Shown here: positions 41,921 through 54,421 of the stretch, in pieces | Numbering within the stretch: the stretch's first letter is position 1 | How the letters are laid out: every line of letters starts with the position of its first letter | NCBI GenBank assembly: GCA_013076295.1 | Contig: RQOL01000699.1 | Coordinates: 868,001-932,000 of the forward strand | Reading direction: 5' to 3' | DNA: 64,000 nucleotides | Source: Sanderia malayensis | Lineage: Eukaryota > Cnidaria > Scyphozoa > Semaeostomeae > Pelagiidae | Translations under genes and position numbers: made by a program | The notes under the pieces: model-generated | The model's input: only the letters and a program-made list of their open reading frames with translations | Told to the model about the DNA's origin: nothing | Database searches by the model: none

Positions 41921-44900
41921 ATGAGCAAGTACCTGGACGTTGTGTTGAATAACGAAGACCTTGTGCTTCCTACTGACCTTTTCGAGAACGTAAGCTATCT
42001 ACTATAGTTTTCAGTATCACTTTGAAAGCAAAGATAACTCCACCATAATTTATGCAAAATAGAATCAGTCACTTAAATTGTGGATTTATTGCTATGGTAC
42101 TTTATGTTTCATATTGCAGGAAGAGATTTTCAAATCAGTTTTAAGTTTTCGAACTTGGCAAAACTTGTCGCCAAATGACAAAATACATTTGAAGGTAAGG
42201 TATTATTATCTACAATACTGAAAGTCACAAGTACCTAACTAACCCGGGTTTATGCAGTAAATATATACTGGGTGTATAATATTATTTTTACAAAATATTT
42301 AATATTTTTGCAGAAATTTCTTCCTTCATTTCCAATGAACAATGAACGATTAGAGAATGATACTGTAAGGTAAATATTTTTTTATGCAATTGAAGCTTGT
42401 GAACTAAAGAGGTTTCATTTACCTATAAAGGCATATTATTAACTCAATCAGTCAGGATGTAACAAGAAAAATCTTGCTTTAGGTTGGTGTTTAGTAATGA
42501 CCACAGCTTTAAACATGGTAATGCAGTGGATGTATTGTATCAGAAAATTAAAGGTATTCATATGTTCCATTTAAAGGCTCTCACAAATTGATGGCAGCAT
42601 TTTCAGTTGAACTTGTGACCTGTATAAACATAATATTATTACTTATTTTAGCTGGTTGTTACTCACCAGAGACAGTGAAACAATTGCGAAAAAGCAGAAA
42701 ACTGAAATACAAAGATTATAGGGTATGTTTCATGTCAATCCATATCTTTGCTGCCTTTTAGGATACGCTAGCAGCATAATGAACAAGTGACACAACTGGT
42801 TGCATTGACTTCTAAAGCAGAAATCGATGCAACCAGTTGGAACATGTTTTCATTTGTTTGTCCTTTTTCTAGCTGAAAGAAAAGCAACGATACAGGCATC
42901 TATTACAGGACATCCTTATCTCAAGACAGGTTTGATTTAACTGCAATGCTTCATTATAGTTAAATTTTATCTGGAAGTGGTGCAAGACAAACTTAGTATC
43001 TTTTTTCAGAGAATCCTGGATCAGCTAGCAAGACATGGACCTGGTCAATCTATCAGACCATACAGGTAATTGAGTGCAGCTGGTAAATAGTATGACTCTA
43101 ATAATAACACATTCTATAATTGGGAGTTATTAAACCTGATCTATGTTTTATCCCTGTTTTATTTTTTATTGTTTATTAAAGGCCAGAAGTGAACAGCGCT
43201 TCTACTTCATTTGATGATAGAGTTCGAAAGAAGTACCAAAAGTAAGTTGGATTTCTTTGTATTTTGAAAACTGTCACCAAGCGATTTCAACCAGTGTTCA
43301 ATTACAATGCATTGTCAATGCCAGATAACGTCTTGGATTGGTTTCGTAATAAGATTGAAATTGTCTTTTTAGAATCATAAAAGAGGTAAAGACCGAATGC
43401 CAGGTAATGTCATCCTTCTTTATCGTGTACATTGCATTAGGGAAGCTAGTTATGAAGGCTATCCATCAATTCACTGATGAACATTGATCAATTCACTGAT
43501 GAACATTGATCAATTCACTGATGAACATTGATCAATTCACTGATGAACATTGATCAATTCACTGATGAACATTGATCAATTCACTGATGAACATTGATCT
43601 ATTCATTTATTCAATGTTTCTACTATATTCTAGGACAACTCGGTCTCTTCTGACGAAGAAGATGATTCACCTATAATTCATGAAAGTATGTAACTATTCC
43701 TTATTAATAAATTCAAATTCAGAACTCTGTATTATGATTTATCCGTCTCTCGATAAGGGTAGCTACACGATAGAGTATTCTATTAGATTCATTACATTAC
43801 GTCCCACTCCCATTGCCTCGCTCGTAACTCGCTCAACGCAAGGAGCCGGAGCGAGCAACAGAAGAAACGAGCGAGGCACAGGGACACAATGTAGTGAGTC
43901 TAGTATTCCATCGCACGCAATGATTTCGGGAGTTCCCCTTCGTAGTACGACTCATTTCATTACCTTTCGTCTATATCTTTTTCCATCCCTACTTTGCAGA
44001 TGCAGGCTTTCCATTATTGTCGTCGATGTTTGCTGCCGGCCCGCCACCACCATCACGCCATCCTATGACGTCATCGCTATACAAATCGCCCGCCAGCCAG
44101 TCAATGGATGTCAGTGATCACAGCTACCGAGGCATGCTGGAAAGTCATCGAAAGCGCAGGATTTGCAACGAGGTTCGTATTTCAATCATCTGAAATCGTC
44201 TCTACTTGGTTTTACGCTACACTGTTTTTTATTAGAAACTAGAACTGGTATGGCCAAAATTTAATTTCGTACCGGGTTCAAGAATGATTACCAAGCTGTA
44301 AAATTTTTATTCTTGAAAAAAGAGAGACTGTCGACTTCAGTTTGTGCACGGCATAGTCTCGCTGAATACCAAGAATTGTGTTAATTTTTTTGGAAGGATT
44401 GTAATTTTTATTTTTATCCTGACGATAATAATCGCCAGGATTTTTGCCAGGTTTAACATTTTTATCAATAATCGCCAGGTTTAAAATTTTTAGTCATTTA
44501 TGTGATCGCTGATTTTTTAGACCCATCCAGAATTAGATGTGTCAACGATAAGTCTGGCTGATATTATTATGAGGGCGAATCCAGCAAAGAAAGGTACGAA
44601 ATAATGGCTAATGTTACTTTATTTTTTCTATTTTTGAAAATTATTCGAGAATTATGTGTCGATTGGTAAGTAATTTGGCAGTTTTTAAAAATATCTCATT
44701 TTGCGTCGCCATAAGTATCCTCTGACGAATTGTAAACTTTCGATTTAATTAAATTTCAATTCTTTACTTCAATTCAATTTCGTTCAAGGGAATAAAAAGT
44801 TGAAGAAGATAAAGAAGTTGAAAAAATACAGAGAAGAGAAAAGCAAGGTGAAGAAGAAGCATGGACCCGCCTTGCCTCCTTTAACACAGCAAGATGTATA

Positions 44901-47900
44901 CAGAATCAAACACGAGTCATTGGCAAGACAACCACTGCCTGTGTATGAAAAAGAAGAAGTGATAATTGAAGAGAAAGTTGACGAGCATTTTGAGTGCGTT
45001 TGATATAACACATTATTGCATCGGTTTTTGTGATTGCATTATTGCATCAATACCCTTTGGATTGCCGAACCGAAACCCGTTCATGGTGGCATTGTTTGCT
45101 TCCGTGCAATTATCAATAGTGTGAAAGAATTTCTTTCCTTGCGTAGGCTGTCCAGTGGCAATGAAGAAGAGGAAGATGCTAAATGTTTTTTCATGCTGTT
45201 GAAAAGTTACTTCACGGAACAGTCAAACATGATTCGCTCAGAGTCAGAGGTAAGACCTTTTATTAATCCATTAATACATCCACCCACCCATCCATCTATC
45301 CATCCATTCATTCATCCATCCATCCATCCATCTATCTATCTATCCATCCACCCATCTATCCATCCATTCATCCATCCATCCATTCATTCATCCATCCATC
45401 CATCCATCTATTTATCTATCCATCCACCCATCTATCCATCCATTCATCCATCCACCCATCCACCCATCTATCTATCCATTCTTCAATCCCATGATCCATG
45501 CAATCATCAATCCATCTATCCATCTTGTTCACCCATCAATCTATCCACTCATGTGTCCCTTCATCCATGAAATCATCAATCCATTTATTCACCAGTTCAC
45601 TTCATCCATCGACCCATTTATACGTCAATCGCAACAATACATTCTGTTATTTATTTGCATTTTTATTTGCTCATTCATTTTTCATTTGTTTCATTCACCT
45701 ATCTGATCATTTTTGCAGCTTATAGAGAAAGTGTCAATCTGGGAGGCAAGTTGGATGATTATAACTGTTATTTATCTTAATTTTTGTATTAATTTGACGG
45801 CAATAATTATAACTGAATGTGAGGCTAAATCTTACACCCTGTCATCCAACCCAATCTTCGTATTTATTCGACTGCACTTTGACCTTTCATCTTTGACCTT
45901 TCACATCTGATCCATTTTTTATGTATTAACTCTTTCAGAACTCTAATGCTGCATCAACACTGCCTTGGACGAAACAGCAGCCTGGTTGGTCACATTTGGT
46001 TCCTGAAGCGATGAATTTCCTAGCAGGAAGAGGTATTGCTATATTTCAGACATCTACAATTGATCGAATACTGCCATGACATGCAACGCTTTCCCCCTTT
46101 ATCACCCCAATGAAGATTATCTTCCCTCGGTATATCTCCCTATATTTTCTTGATATTTCTTTTTATAATAAATGTCCTATCTCTTCTGGGGGTTTGCTGC
46201 GAAATATCGCAGAATTTTGCATCAGGCTAGCAAATGGTTCGCTGTTATTCGTTCGTTTTGAAGATTGTTTATTTATATTCCTGCAGGAAATTCACTTCCA
46301 GATTTTGTCTCTCTCGTCAGCTATATGGAGGAAACAAACGAATGGAAATGGACAGGTCTCTATTCCTTTTCGCCCTTCCCTTCCCTTCGCTTTTTCCTGT
46401 AACTAATTGTCTCTTTCCCTCGCCTTTGCTTTCAACCTTCCTATCCATCTCCCACCATTGACTTTCTTAATGCACTGATTTTCTTCAACACATCTTGACA
46501 CCGATTAACAATTGCTCCCCCATTAGGAGATGCCAAGGACATCAACGAGCGATTTCTCCTTCCACTGTGCAACATTTGGCTTAGCACTCTTCACAATCAG
46601 GTACGATGTGTTTTCAAATGTTTCAGCTACCCGTCCACTCCATGTGGCAATCATTTATCAAATTTTTGATTGTTTTATGCATGGGTACATAACTATAACA
46701 TGCTTGACTGATAGGCAGCCATGCGTCCATAGTAGTCACCCGTCATATTAGTTTGTGATTGTTTTCACGCATGCTTAAATGCCATAAACTGAATGTACAT
46801 GTCTTGTTAGTGTGGCAACAGGTTACGAAGTTATTCTGTCTGACTGGCATTGATTTCACGGTTGATGATTTTTGTCAACTGCTTGAATAACCTATTCCTA
46901 ACTAACAAGGCGAGTTGGCTGATCAACCTTTGCTTTATGTTTATCCACCTGTTGGTGTACATTTGCGTGTTGACCCATTTAACTCACTCAACTGGCAAGC
47001 ACCCTTCAGCGACGCCATTTTGTGCCTGATTTTAATTGATGAAATTAAAGTTAGTTGTCGCTCCTCGAGCCATCACGACATGATGAGGATGCAAAGCCTT
47101 CTCGAACCCACTTGTTTTTTATTATTACTAACTTTAACTTACATTCTGATACTTAGAATGAAGATGTCAGCGTCATCGTTGAAGAAGAGCCACAGGAACA
47201 AATCCAAAATGCAAACCACCTAAAGTAAATTAACATTGTATATAATTAACTTTTTTTATAACTGGTTAGTTGTATAAAGTTAATTTTCGTGTTTTATTTT
47301 GCTGCTTCTTTACGTTACTTATTATTTCCTTACTTCTTATTTCCTTACTTCTTATTTCCTTACTTCGTCATTTCCTTACTTCTTGACCTGGCTAGTTTCT
47401 TTACTTCTTCAATTTTGCAATTCTTTAACGTCTTGATTTCTTTGTGTAAAATTAGTTACGTTACCATCATTCCTTTTTTCCTGTAGAACCGATTTCGTTG
47501 TCCGACCAAGTACTGATCAAGAGCGGACTGCTTTTCAGCTCCAGGTATAGTTTCCATGGCCAGTTTTTTTATCTTTTGCCCCATTAAAGTGATGAATGCG
47601 TTACTCTGAGCAACTCTTTATTGATTTGTTTTAAATTTACGCATAACTATTTCAACCTTTTTTCATTCCTAAGGAGAAAAAACGATACGAGAATCCTCAA
47701 AAACCATTTATTTATAAAATGCACGGATTTTCTTCCATTGTTGGACCAGTGAAAGTGAGTGAAAAGCATTTCTTTATTCCTCTATTTATCTTTCCCCATA
47801 TTTATTTGTCTACAAATTTGTTTACTTTTTTTCTCAGTTACTTCTCTACAATCTCACTATTAAGCATTCTCTCTCTTAGCATTCTTTACCCCTTTACTTC

Positions 47901-50900
47901 TTTACCCCTTTACCCCTTTACCTCTTTACCCATTATCTGTCTCTGCATACTTTCAGGGTGTCTTCAATAAAGATACGGGTTCGAGCAAGGCCAGGGAGCA
48001 TGCGCTTTTGATCTCCAACCGTCCTGCCTACGTCACAATACTCTCTCTTGTTCGCGATGCAGTGGCAAGACTTCCGAATGGAGAAGGAACCAGAGCAGAA
48101 GTATGTCCCTTATGCTTTACCTCTATATCTGTTGTGAACATTGTACTAATTGTGCACCCTTGCGGAATTTCCGTATAGCGGACAGGACTGTCGTGGAGTT
48201 GTTTATTGATGTGTACCATAAATCTTTGTATTCACTACAATTATGAACATGGAATCCCAAATGGTTTATGAACATGGATCCCTAAATGATCTATGAACAT
48301 GGATCCCCAAATGATTTATGAACATGGATCCCCAAACGATCGTAAGATCAGTATTTTTATTCACAACGCGAATGCTGTAGCTGTATAGAGATAGATTGCT
48401 GTTGCTGTAATGATCCTTTGATAAAGCGCTGAGCGGCTGAGAGAACCAGCCGCCTTTGCTGTATAGGTTTTATAATCTATTGCAGGGTGATTCACTGAAC
48501 TAATGCGGTTGTTTTTTGCAAATAGGTTTGTCAACTCTTGAAGGATTCTTCGTTCATCAACCCAGAAGCAAGTGACGCACAGGTGAGAATGCATCTCTGC
48601 GCCAAATGCTTTTCCACAGTTTTTATCGATAATGTTGGAAATACCAGGAGTAACAAACCGTCAGAATGCGCGCCATTGTTGTGTCTGTTACGTTTTAGTG
48701 CAATGTTAACATACAAGTCCTATTTTAGTTTTTATTAAAACTTTTTTAGTTTTTATTTTTTTTTCAATTTTATTTTTTATTATATTTTATTTTGTTTTTC
48801 ATTGAGATTACAAATACAAGTAAGAATACAAATAAAAAAACAAGAAAGCAAATAAAAAGTAAAAATAAACAATGCTTCCCTGATATGATAAGGATGTTTT
48901 CACAACTTTTCAACACTGGAACTCGCGCCACTATATAAAATGTGACCTGTTAAGAGTGGCAAACCAAGCACGTATAAAAGGGTGTATGAGCCAAAACTAT
49001 ATTTACTTATTTCTGAATGATATAAATTATGGAAATGTAGTAGCAAGAGCCATGATACAGTTTTTAAGGCGAATTTCCTGATTATCCATCTGCCTTTTAT
49101 AAGAGTACATTACGTAATGATATTAATGACGTCGAACAATTCAATTTAATAGTCAGTTTTTGGTGCTTATTCTGAGTATTCGTATAGGTTGGTGATATGT
49201 GATATGTGTTTTAGCATAACGTTGGTTGCAATACGTAACATGGCACGAGCAAGGTCATTTTGAGATGATGATGAATTTTGCTTTGCTTTCCTAACAGGTG
49301 CACGCAGTTGTAAGTGGTGCATTAGATCGTCTGCACGCGGAGAAAGACCCGTGTGTCAAATACGATACCACAAGGAAGCTGTGGGTGTATTTACACAGAG
49401 TGCGGTCAGTGCAGGAATTTGGTAGGTTTGCTCGGTTCTTTTGAGTATAGTCATGTCAATCATATGGTTTTACCAGATTGAATACATGCTTCTTTCATGT
49501 TAGGTCTGTGCCGAGTAATGGTAGGAGATAGCTGGGTTGAAGAAGCTAGGGTACAGGTGTTGCCATTTTTTTTCCAAAATCACAATGCCTAACCGTTGTT
49601 GTGAAGGTTAGGGTCAAGGTCAGGGTTAGGGTCAGGATCAAGGTCAGGGTTGGGGTCAGGGTCAGGGTTAGGGTTAGGGTTAGGTTTTGTATGTCTTCTT
49701 TCATACCGAGTGGAGCGGTATATGTGAAAGTTAGATTTTGCATTATGTTGTAGAGAGAATTCACCAAGCGAGTGCCGCGGCCGCGATGGCAAAGAAACAA
49801 ATGAATCAAAAACAGAAAACATCAAGTAAAGTAAGCCTGTCTTCTTCTGTATAGTATGCGAGCTTTGGCCTGAGTTCTGACTAGACCCTGACTTGATTAT
49901 TGATCTCTGACCTATGTACTTCTTTATATATACTATCATCTTGTCTGTGACCAATGCCTATGACATGAAGTTCAACACAAACTCCTGGCTGGATACTCAC
50001 TTGAACTCTGATGTGTGCACGCTGACCTGTTACATTTACTTTGACATAAGCACTAACCCGACCTGAACTCTGACCCAATTGCCTATCTGTGTGGCCTGAA
50101 TTTTGACGTAGGCACAGACTTGACCTGAACTCTGACCCAAATTCTGACTTGCACTCACTACATAAAGCGTTGGTAGTGGTGATAAGTGATAGGTTTGCTT
50201 CTTTGTTTGATCATTGCAAATACAGTGAATAATGGACCCTTCCCTTCCAGAAGCGCCCAGCTCAGGACTCTGTTGAAATGGTCGATGATACTGTTGTCAA
50301 GCTCAAAAGCAAAGCGTCCAAGAAATCTGGCGATAAACCGAAGAAGAAACGATCAAGAAATTTATCACCTTCAGTGACACCTGCTGGAACACAGAACAGT
50401 TTCGAACAAGCAGAGACAACAGGTTCCCCCACAGCAGGTCCAAGACACGCAACCACAACAACTTATCACTCGGAGTTCTCTCTTCCCAGAGAAGAGGCGG
50501 GTATCCCAACAGATATTTCTGGTCAATTTCCTCACCCTAACCGCTTGCCTTATTTCGCTACTCAACCAGCACCTGCTAAACCAGATCACGGTTTATCGAA
50601 TGCAGTTCCTTTGAAGATCACACTGCCCAGAGGTTCTATCGGTTCGTTTTCACCGAGTGCAATGAGTCTGCAAATACAGAAATCTTCAACCGTTGTCGGT
50701 AGTGGTCACCGTAAAGGTGGGAGCATGTTAGTTGCTGATCATGATGATGATGATGACGAGGACGGCGATGATGATGATGATGATTTGAATACGATTGAAC
50801 ACGGTGATGAATCGGCGTCTGAGCAGCAGTTGATTATCGATCATCATGATTCGTCGGAGTTTTTGCCGAGAATCGATTCCTCGTTTGATGATGACGATGA

Positions 50901-50910
50901 CGCGTTTTGA
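41921..50910 (+). CDS. NFRKB: NFRKB, INO80 chromatin-remodelling complex subunit (INO80G), 26 coding exons
   Basis: In-frame exons: 41921-41989, 42120-42194, 42314-42369, 42483-42553, 42653-42723, 42873-42929, 43010-43065, 43182-43241, 43373-43403, 43634-43685, 44000-44172, 44521-44593, 44789-44993, 45120-45249, 45719-45745, 45939-46032, 46287-46355, 46527-46600, 47157-47224, 47487-47544, 47674-47754, 47957-48100, 48526-48582, 49298-49421, 49754-49830, 50251-50910. They total 2,712 nt, 903 residues plus stop. Residues about 13-133 match the DEUBAD-type domain that in human NFRKB binds the deubiquitinase UCHL5/UCH37 ([19 protein letters not shown]). SSDEEDDS follows as in human. Residues about 524-658 match the winged-helix-like domain ([59 protein letters not shown]). 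The C-terminal part is far shorter than in the 1,299-aa human protein and ends in an Asp-rich tail. It acts in the nucleus. The exon 13-14 junction and the GC donor of exon 15 are my reading. Confidence 0.93.
43465..43596. repeat. 22-bp tandem repeat, six copies, NFRKB intron 9
   Basis: The unit ATCAATTCACTGATGAACATTG repeats six times with almost no variation and no spacers. It is a minisatellite, not a CRISPR array. Confidence 0.9.
45262..45620. repeat. (CATC/CATT/TATC)n repeat, NFRKB intron 14
   Basis: About 350 bp of CATC-type tetranucleotides, degenerating rightward. It creates a spurious proline/histidine/serine-rich ORF (45034-45570) that overlaps true exon 14 at its start. Confidence 0.9.
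48241..48340. repeat. 25-bp tandem repeat, four copies, NFRKB intron 22
   Basis: The unit TTATGAACATGGATCCCCAA plus ATGAT, repeated four times at 25-bp spacing. Confidence 0.85.
49604..49686. repeat. Telomere-like TTAGGG/TCAGGG tract, NFRKB intron 24
   Basis: A run of GGGTTAGGG and GGGTCAGGG units ending in uninterrupted GGGTTAGGGTTAGGGTTAGG. TTAGGG is the usual metazoan telomere repeat (general knowledge), so this is an interstitial telomere-like tract or a hexamer satellite. Confidence 0.8.
49860..50170. repeat. Degenerate CTGACCTGAACT-type repeat, NFRKB intron 25
   Basis: Recurring words such as CTGAACTCTGACCC and GACTTGACCTGA are spaced irregularly. Old, diverged tandem repeat with no coding content. 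Confidence 0.55.
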
Positions 50911-51463
50911 ATGACCTTCGTATCTTGACCCGGTATTGTTAGTCCTGATTTGACGGATAGCTATTAGACCTTGTCAAGCTGCACTTTTGTGTGTGTATGG
51001 GGGGGGGGGCTCCAATATTACATTCTGTACATGAAATCAAAGGCAAGATACGTTGACGCAGTAAATACATGAGGTACTTTTCTTGGGATGTACTCACGTT
51101 GGTAGTGCTCATGGACAATATGTATAACAAAGCTTATATACGGGTGGGGTGTATAGATCTTGAAATTGACGCTGTTGCATTGTATACCTTGAAAAGAGCT
51201 TACAAAGAAGTTGAGTAATGTACACTGAACCAGCACGGTAAACATTGTGATCCTGATACACATGTAAACATGACTATAAAAGGGAATCTATATAAAGCTT
51301 GTATTACATGGGTGTGAAGTGTGATGTATTAAGGTTCGGCTATTTCAACGTATGCACAAAGGACACTTGTTATTTACATCGTCAGTGGCGATGTAGTATT
51401 GTCTTGTTATGTTACACGGTATTGTGATTTCTCCTGTCCCACCTCTGCGTCATGTTGTTACAG

Positions 51464-51469
51464 AATAAA
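51464..51469 (+). terminator. NFRKB: Polyadenylation signal of NFRKB
   Basis: AATAAA, followed at once by a second overlapping-type AATAAAA run, about 555 bp after the stop codon. It gives a 3'UTR of roughly 570 nt. Confidence 0.55.
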
Positions 51470-51489
51470 ATAAAACAGTTTACTTCATG

Positions 51490-52950
51490 CCAAGCGATTA
51501 TTCTTGATATCCTTTCTGCCTTGTTGATTGATAATTCCTCTGAGAATAAGCGACGAGCCTTGTTTCTTGTTGTTGTTGTTGATGTTGTTCAACGTTGAAG
51601 AATTGTTTGCCGGATGTTTTAGTTTTGTGGGAATGAAAACAAAGATTAGATTATGCTGTCCGCCCATTCGTTTTTAACAGAAGATGGGACCTCTACCTTT
51701 TTTATAGGAAATTTTTTTCAGCAGGTACATCCTCAAACTTTCTTAGCAAATTTTCAATTTAAGTAGGTACTAAACTTTCTCAAGGCTCCCTCGACATAAC
51801 ATTTAACATTATGTGTCGATAGATAGTAGTTTATAGTCAAAACGCTATGTATTTCGTGCTTGCACGACAATTTCTCCTTGAAAGTTCAAGCGTTTCAATT
51901 TTCAACTTTCTCAGGTTTCAAATATCTAGTACTAAATGTTCTTGATCCTTTGACAAGTACTATAAAGAATTTTTTTATAAAAGAAGCGTGTAGACAGACG
52001 TAAAAATCAACCATGGTTTGGATTATTTTCAACTGGTTGCAGCAATGCGGCTGCCTTTTGGAAAAACAGCTTTCTCACCTTGTAAGTCATAGCGGAAATC
52101 TTAATTAATTAAAAAGCTTTTGACGTCATTTTAGTGTTGTGTAATGTCTCAATACACTACATACACTCCCTTTTCAGGAAGAAAATTTTTGATAATTTAC
52201 AATGCCGACTTTCTTGCTCTTTCTCATCAATAGCTACACAGCTGTTTATGAGAACTTTTGCTTTGCCCCAACATTTTTCATTGTTGTTCTTAAATCTCCA
52301 TTAGTTTTTGCGATTTAAGACTTGGTACATATCACCGTAGGCATGACACACACAAAGGTATTTTTCTAAAAAGTGTTTACACAATGCCTGTAGGATATAT
52401 GACAACAAGTTATGTTAAAGAGTTTTTCGCTTCGTCCCTTCGACTGCCTACTTCAGCTTTAATGACGAAAGCCTCAATTAAACCATAGTCATTAAACAAT
52501 TTATTGTACCTGAATATATGACATCATCCTTACTTACGACTGACTAATTAGCGATATCAAGTTATATTGTCCCTTTAAATTAAGGTGCGGACAGACAAAG
52601 ACCCTTGATTTCTTCTGACGTCAAAGATTGTCAATACAGTGTCCCAACCCTACAAGGAATTGCATAGTTTCAAGACCGGCATTAATAAAATTGCATAATG
52701 CAAAACCTCGGTTTTTCTTTATTTTTAAACGTGACAAGACAAAGATTAATGACGTAGATGTAATATGATATTGATAGGTGACTTTGATGCGAGAACGGAA
52801 GTTGGCTGACAATTGTCTTTCTTCTCAAGCTTACTCAAGCCAAACCACAAAACATAACAATGCGAAAGAATCGTCATGAGAATTGAAACTTTCTCTAGTA
52901 GAGATATTGAATTACTTTTACGTTACGAATTCGACGCGACTAATAATTGA
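51490..52950. other. Gene-free stretch between NFRKB and the modular secreted gene
   Basis: AT-rich sequence with no recognisable gene or repeat. Short ORFs here have no supporting features. Confidence 0.5.
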
Positions 52951-52957
52951 CCTTACA

Positions 52958-53068
52958 CTATTTAAAGAGTGGGTGGACAAGAAAAAGACCTGACAAAGAT
53001 AGACAATTCATGAAGTAAGGACAGACATTTCAACGCAGAAGCATCAAACAGTTAGCTACACAACGCAG
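52958..53068 (+). promoter_or_regulatory. Predicted promoter and 5'UTR exon of the modular secreted gene
   Basis: TATTTAAAG at 52959-52967 could be a TATA-like box. A leader exon from about 52990 would end at 53068 (CGCAG followed by donor GTATGA). The next exon begins at 54416 after the acceptor TTATTCCAG, six bases before the ATG. The stretch 53070-54415 is then the first intron and holds nothing else I recognise. Confidence 0.45.
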
Positions 53069-54421
53069 GTATGAATAGAAATTTAAATTTATGTATCTTC
53101 TAGATTCAACAATGAACATTATTTCATAACATTTTGGAGAATTTCCTTGTAACCACAGTTCTCCTGCGAATATTTTGCGAATTTAGAATTTAGTGATTAT
53201 TGTTAAAAGTCAAATGAGTGTTCTGACGACGCTTTTTGGAATACTGTTTTGTTGTTTTGTGTAAATACAATTTAAAACGTCGATGTTTTGGCAAATTTTA
53301 TTTTCTTCGGCGCAAAGATCGAGACAATGGCCAACTCAAGCTCAACGTTTGAATAATTGCTATTTGATGTTAATTAGCTTCATCTTGATAAGAAATGAGC
53401 AATTTCTCAAGATATTCTTCATGATAATATCGCGTCAAGTTATCTTTTTCAAATTTTTGTCACTTTCTTTGTTTCGTCACCAATCCGTCAAAATGCCAGA
53501 AGACAAACATTTCAAGAGATTTTGATGGTAGCCAAGATTTTGATAATAATACTGAAGCTTTCTTTATTTAGGAAGGGAAGTAATTTGACCAAATAACTGG
53601 ATTTTAAATCTTCGCCAATATACATTGTATCAAGTGTTATGAGTGTTATTGTTTAAAAATATTGATTTTCCTAATATTGACTATTAACCGTCTGAGCACA
53701 ATAAATTTATTCCGCAGAGAGATAATATTTATTATTTAATTGTTATATTTGCATTGTCACAGTTTTTGCTTGGTTTTTAAAACCAACGAGATGATTTTTC
53801 ACCACAAACCGTCTTTTGTTACCGAAAAATATAATCCTGTGTCACAATTGGGCTTTTCTCCGTTAACGTAATGTTCACGCCACGGCTTTGATGTTTTTGT
53901 TTCTTCAAAAACCCATGTCACCTTTTGCGATTCGTGTGCAAAAATTCCTCCGTGTCATAACCACAGGGCTTGACTTTAGCGGCCTTTTATTGGATTGCAG
54001 AGTGTGAGAAATTTGTTAAACATAAAATATCACATCTACGCATCTACGCAGTTACACTCTTTTTTCTTTATAAGAATAAATTTTATAAGAATATTGAGGC
54101 TCAAAATTGCAAAAAAACAATGGAAATTTAAGAATAACAATGGAAAAGATCGAGGCTCAGAAAAATTTTAAGTATTCTTATAAAAAAAAGAGTGTATTAT
54201 TTATTTATTGTAGTTTCAAATTTCAAGTTTCTATATTTTATTTTCTTATTTTAAAAGAAGAAAAACAACTTCAAGTTTAGTCTTTAATAAAATATTTTAT
54301 AACCAACTGTTGAATCAGGATTTCATTGAACCGAGGGGAAAGTTGGTGTTATCAATTACTTTTTATTTGTGATTTCATCCCACAATTTCCACAAATTTTT
54401 TCTATTTTATTCCAGATAAAC

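Noticed and set aside
43465..43596. Regular 22-bp repeats suggestive of CRISPR
   Set aside because: Repeats are directly adjacent with no spacers, inside an animal gene intron.
43770..43930. Inverted TGCCTCGCTCGT / ACGAGCGAGGCA words in NFRKB intron 10
   Set aside because: Only short arms pair and no target duplication was found, so it was not called an element.
44800..45003. Stand-alone lysine-rich 67-aa gene
   Set aside because: It is NFRKB exon 13; the frame joins both neighbours by splicing.
45034..45570. 178-aa Pro/His/Ser-rich ORF
   Set aside because: It is NFRKB exon 14 read through into the CATC tetranucleotide repeat of the next intron.
49546..49954. Antisense ORFs rich in Asn-Pro and Leu-Thr
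   Set aside because: They arise from translating the TTAGGG/TCAGGG tract.
50743..50795. GATGAT repeat as a noncoding microsatellite
   Set aside because: It lies in frame within the last NFRKB exon and encodes the acidic tail.
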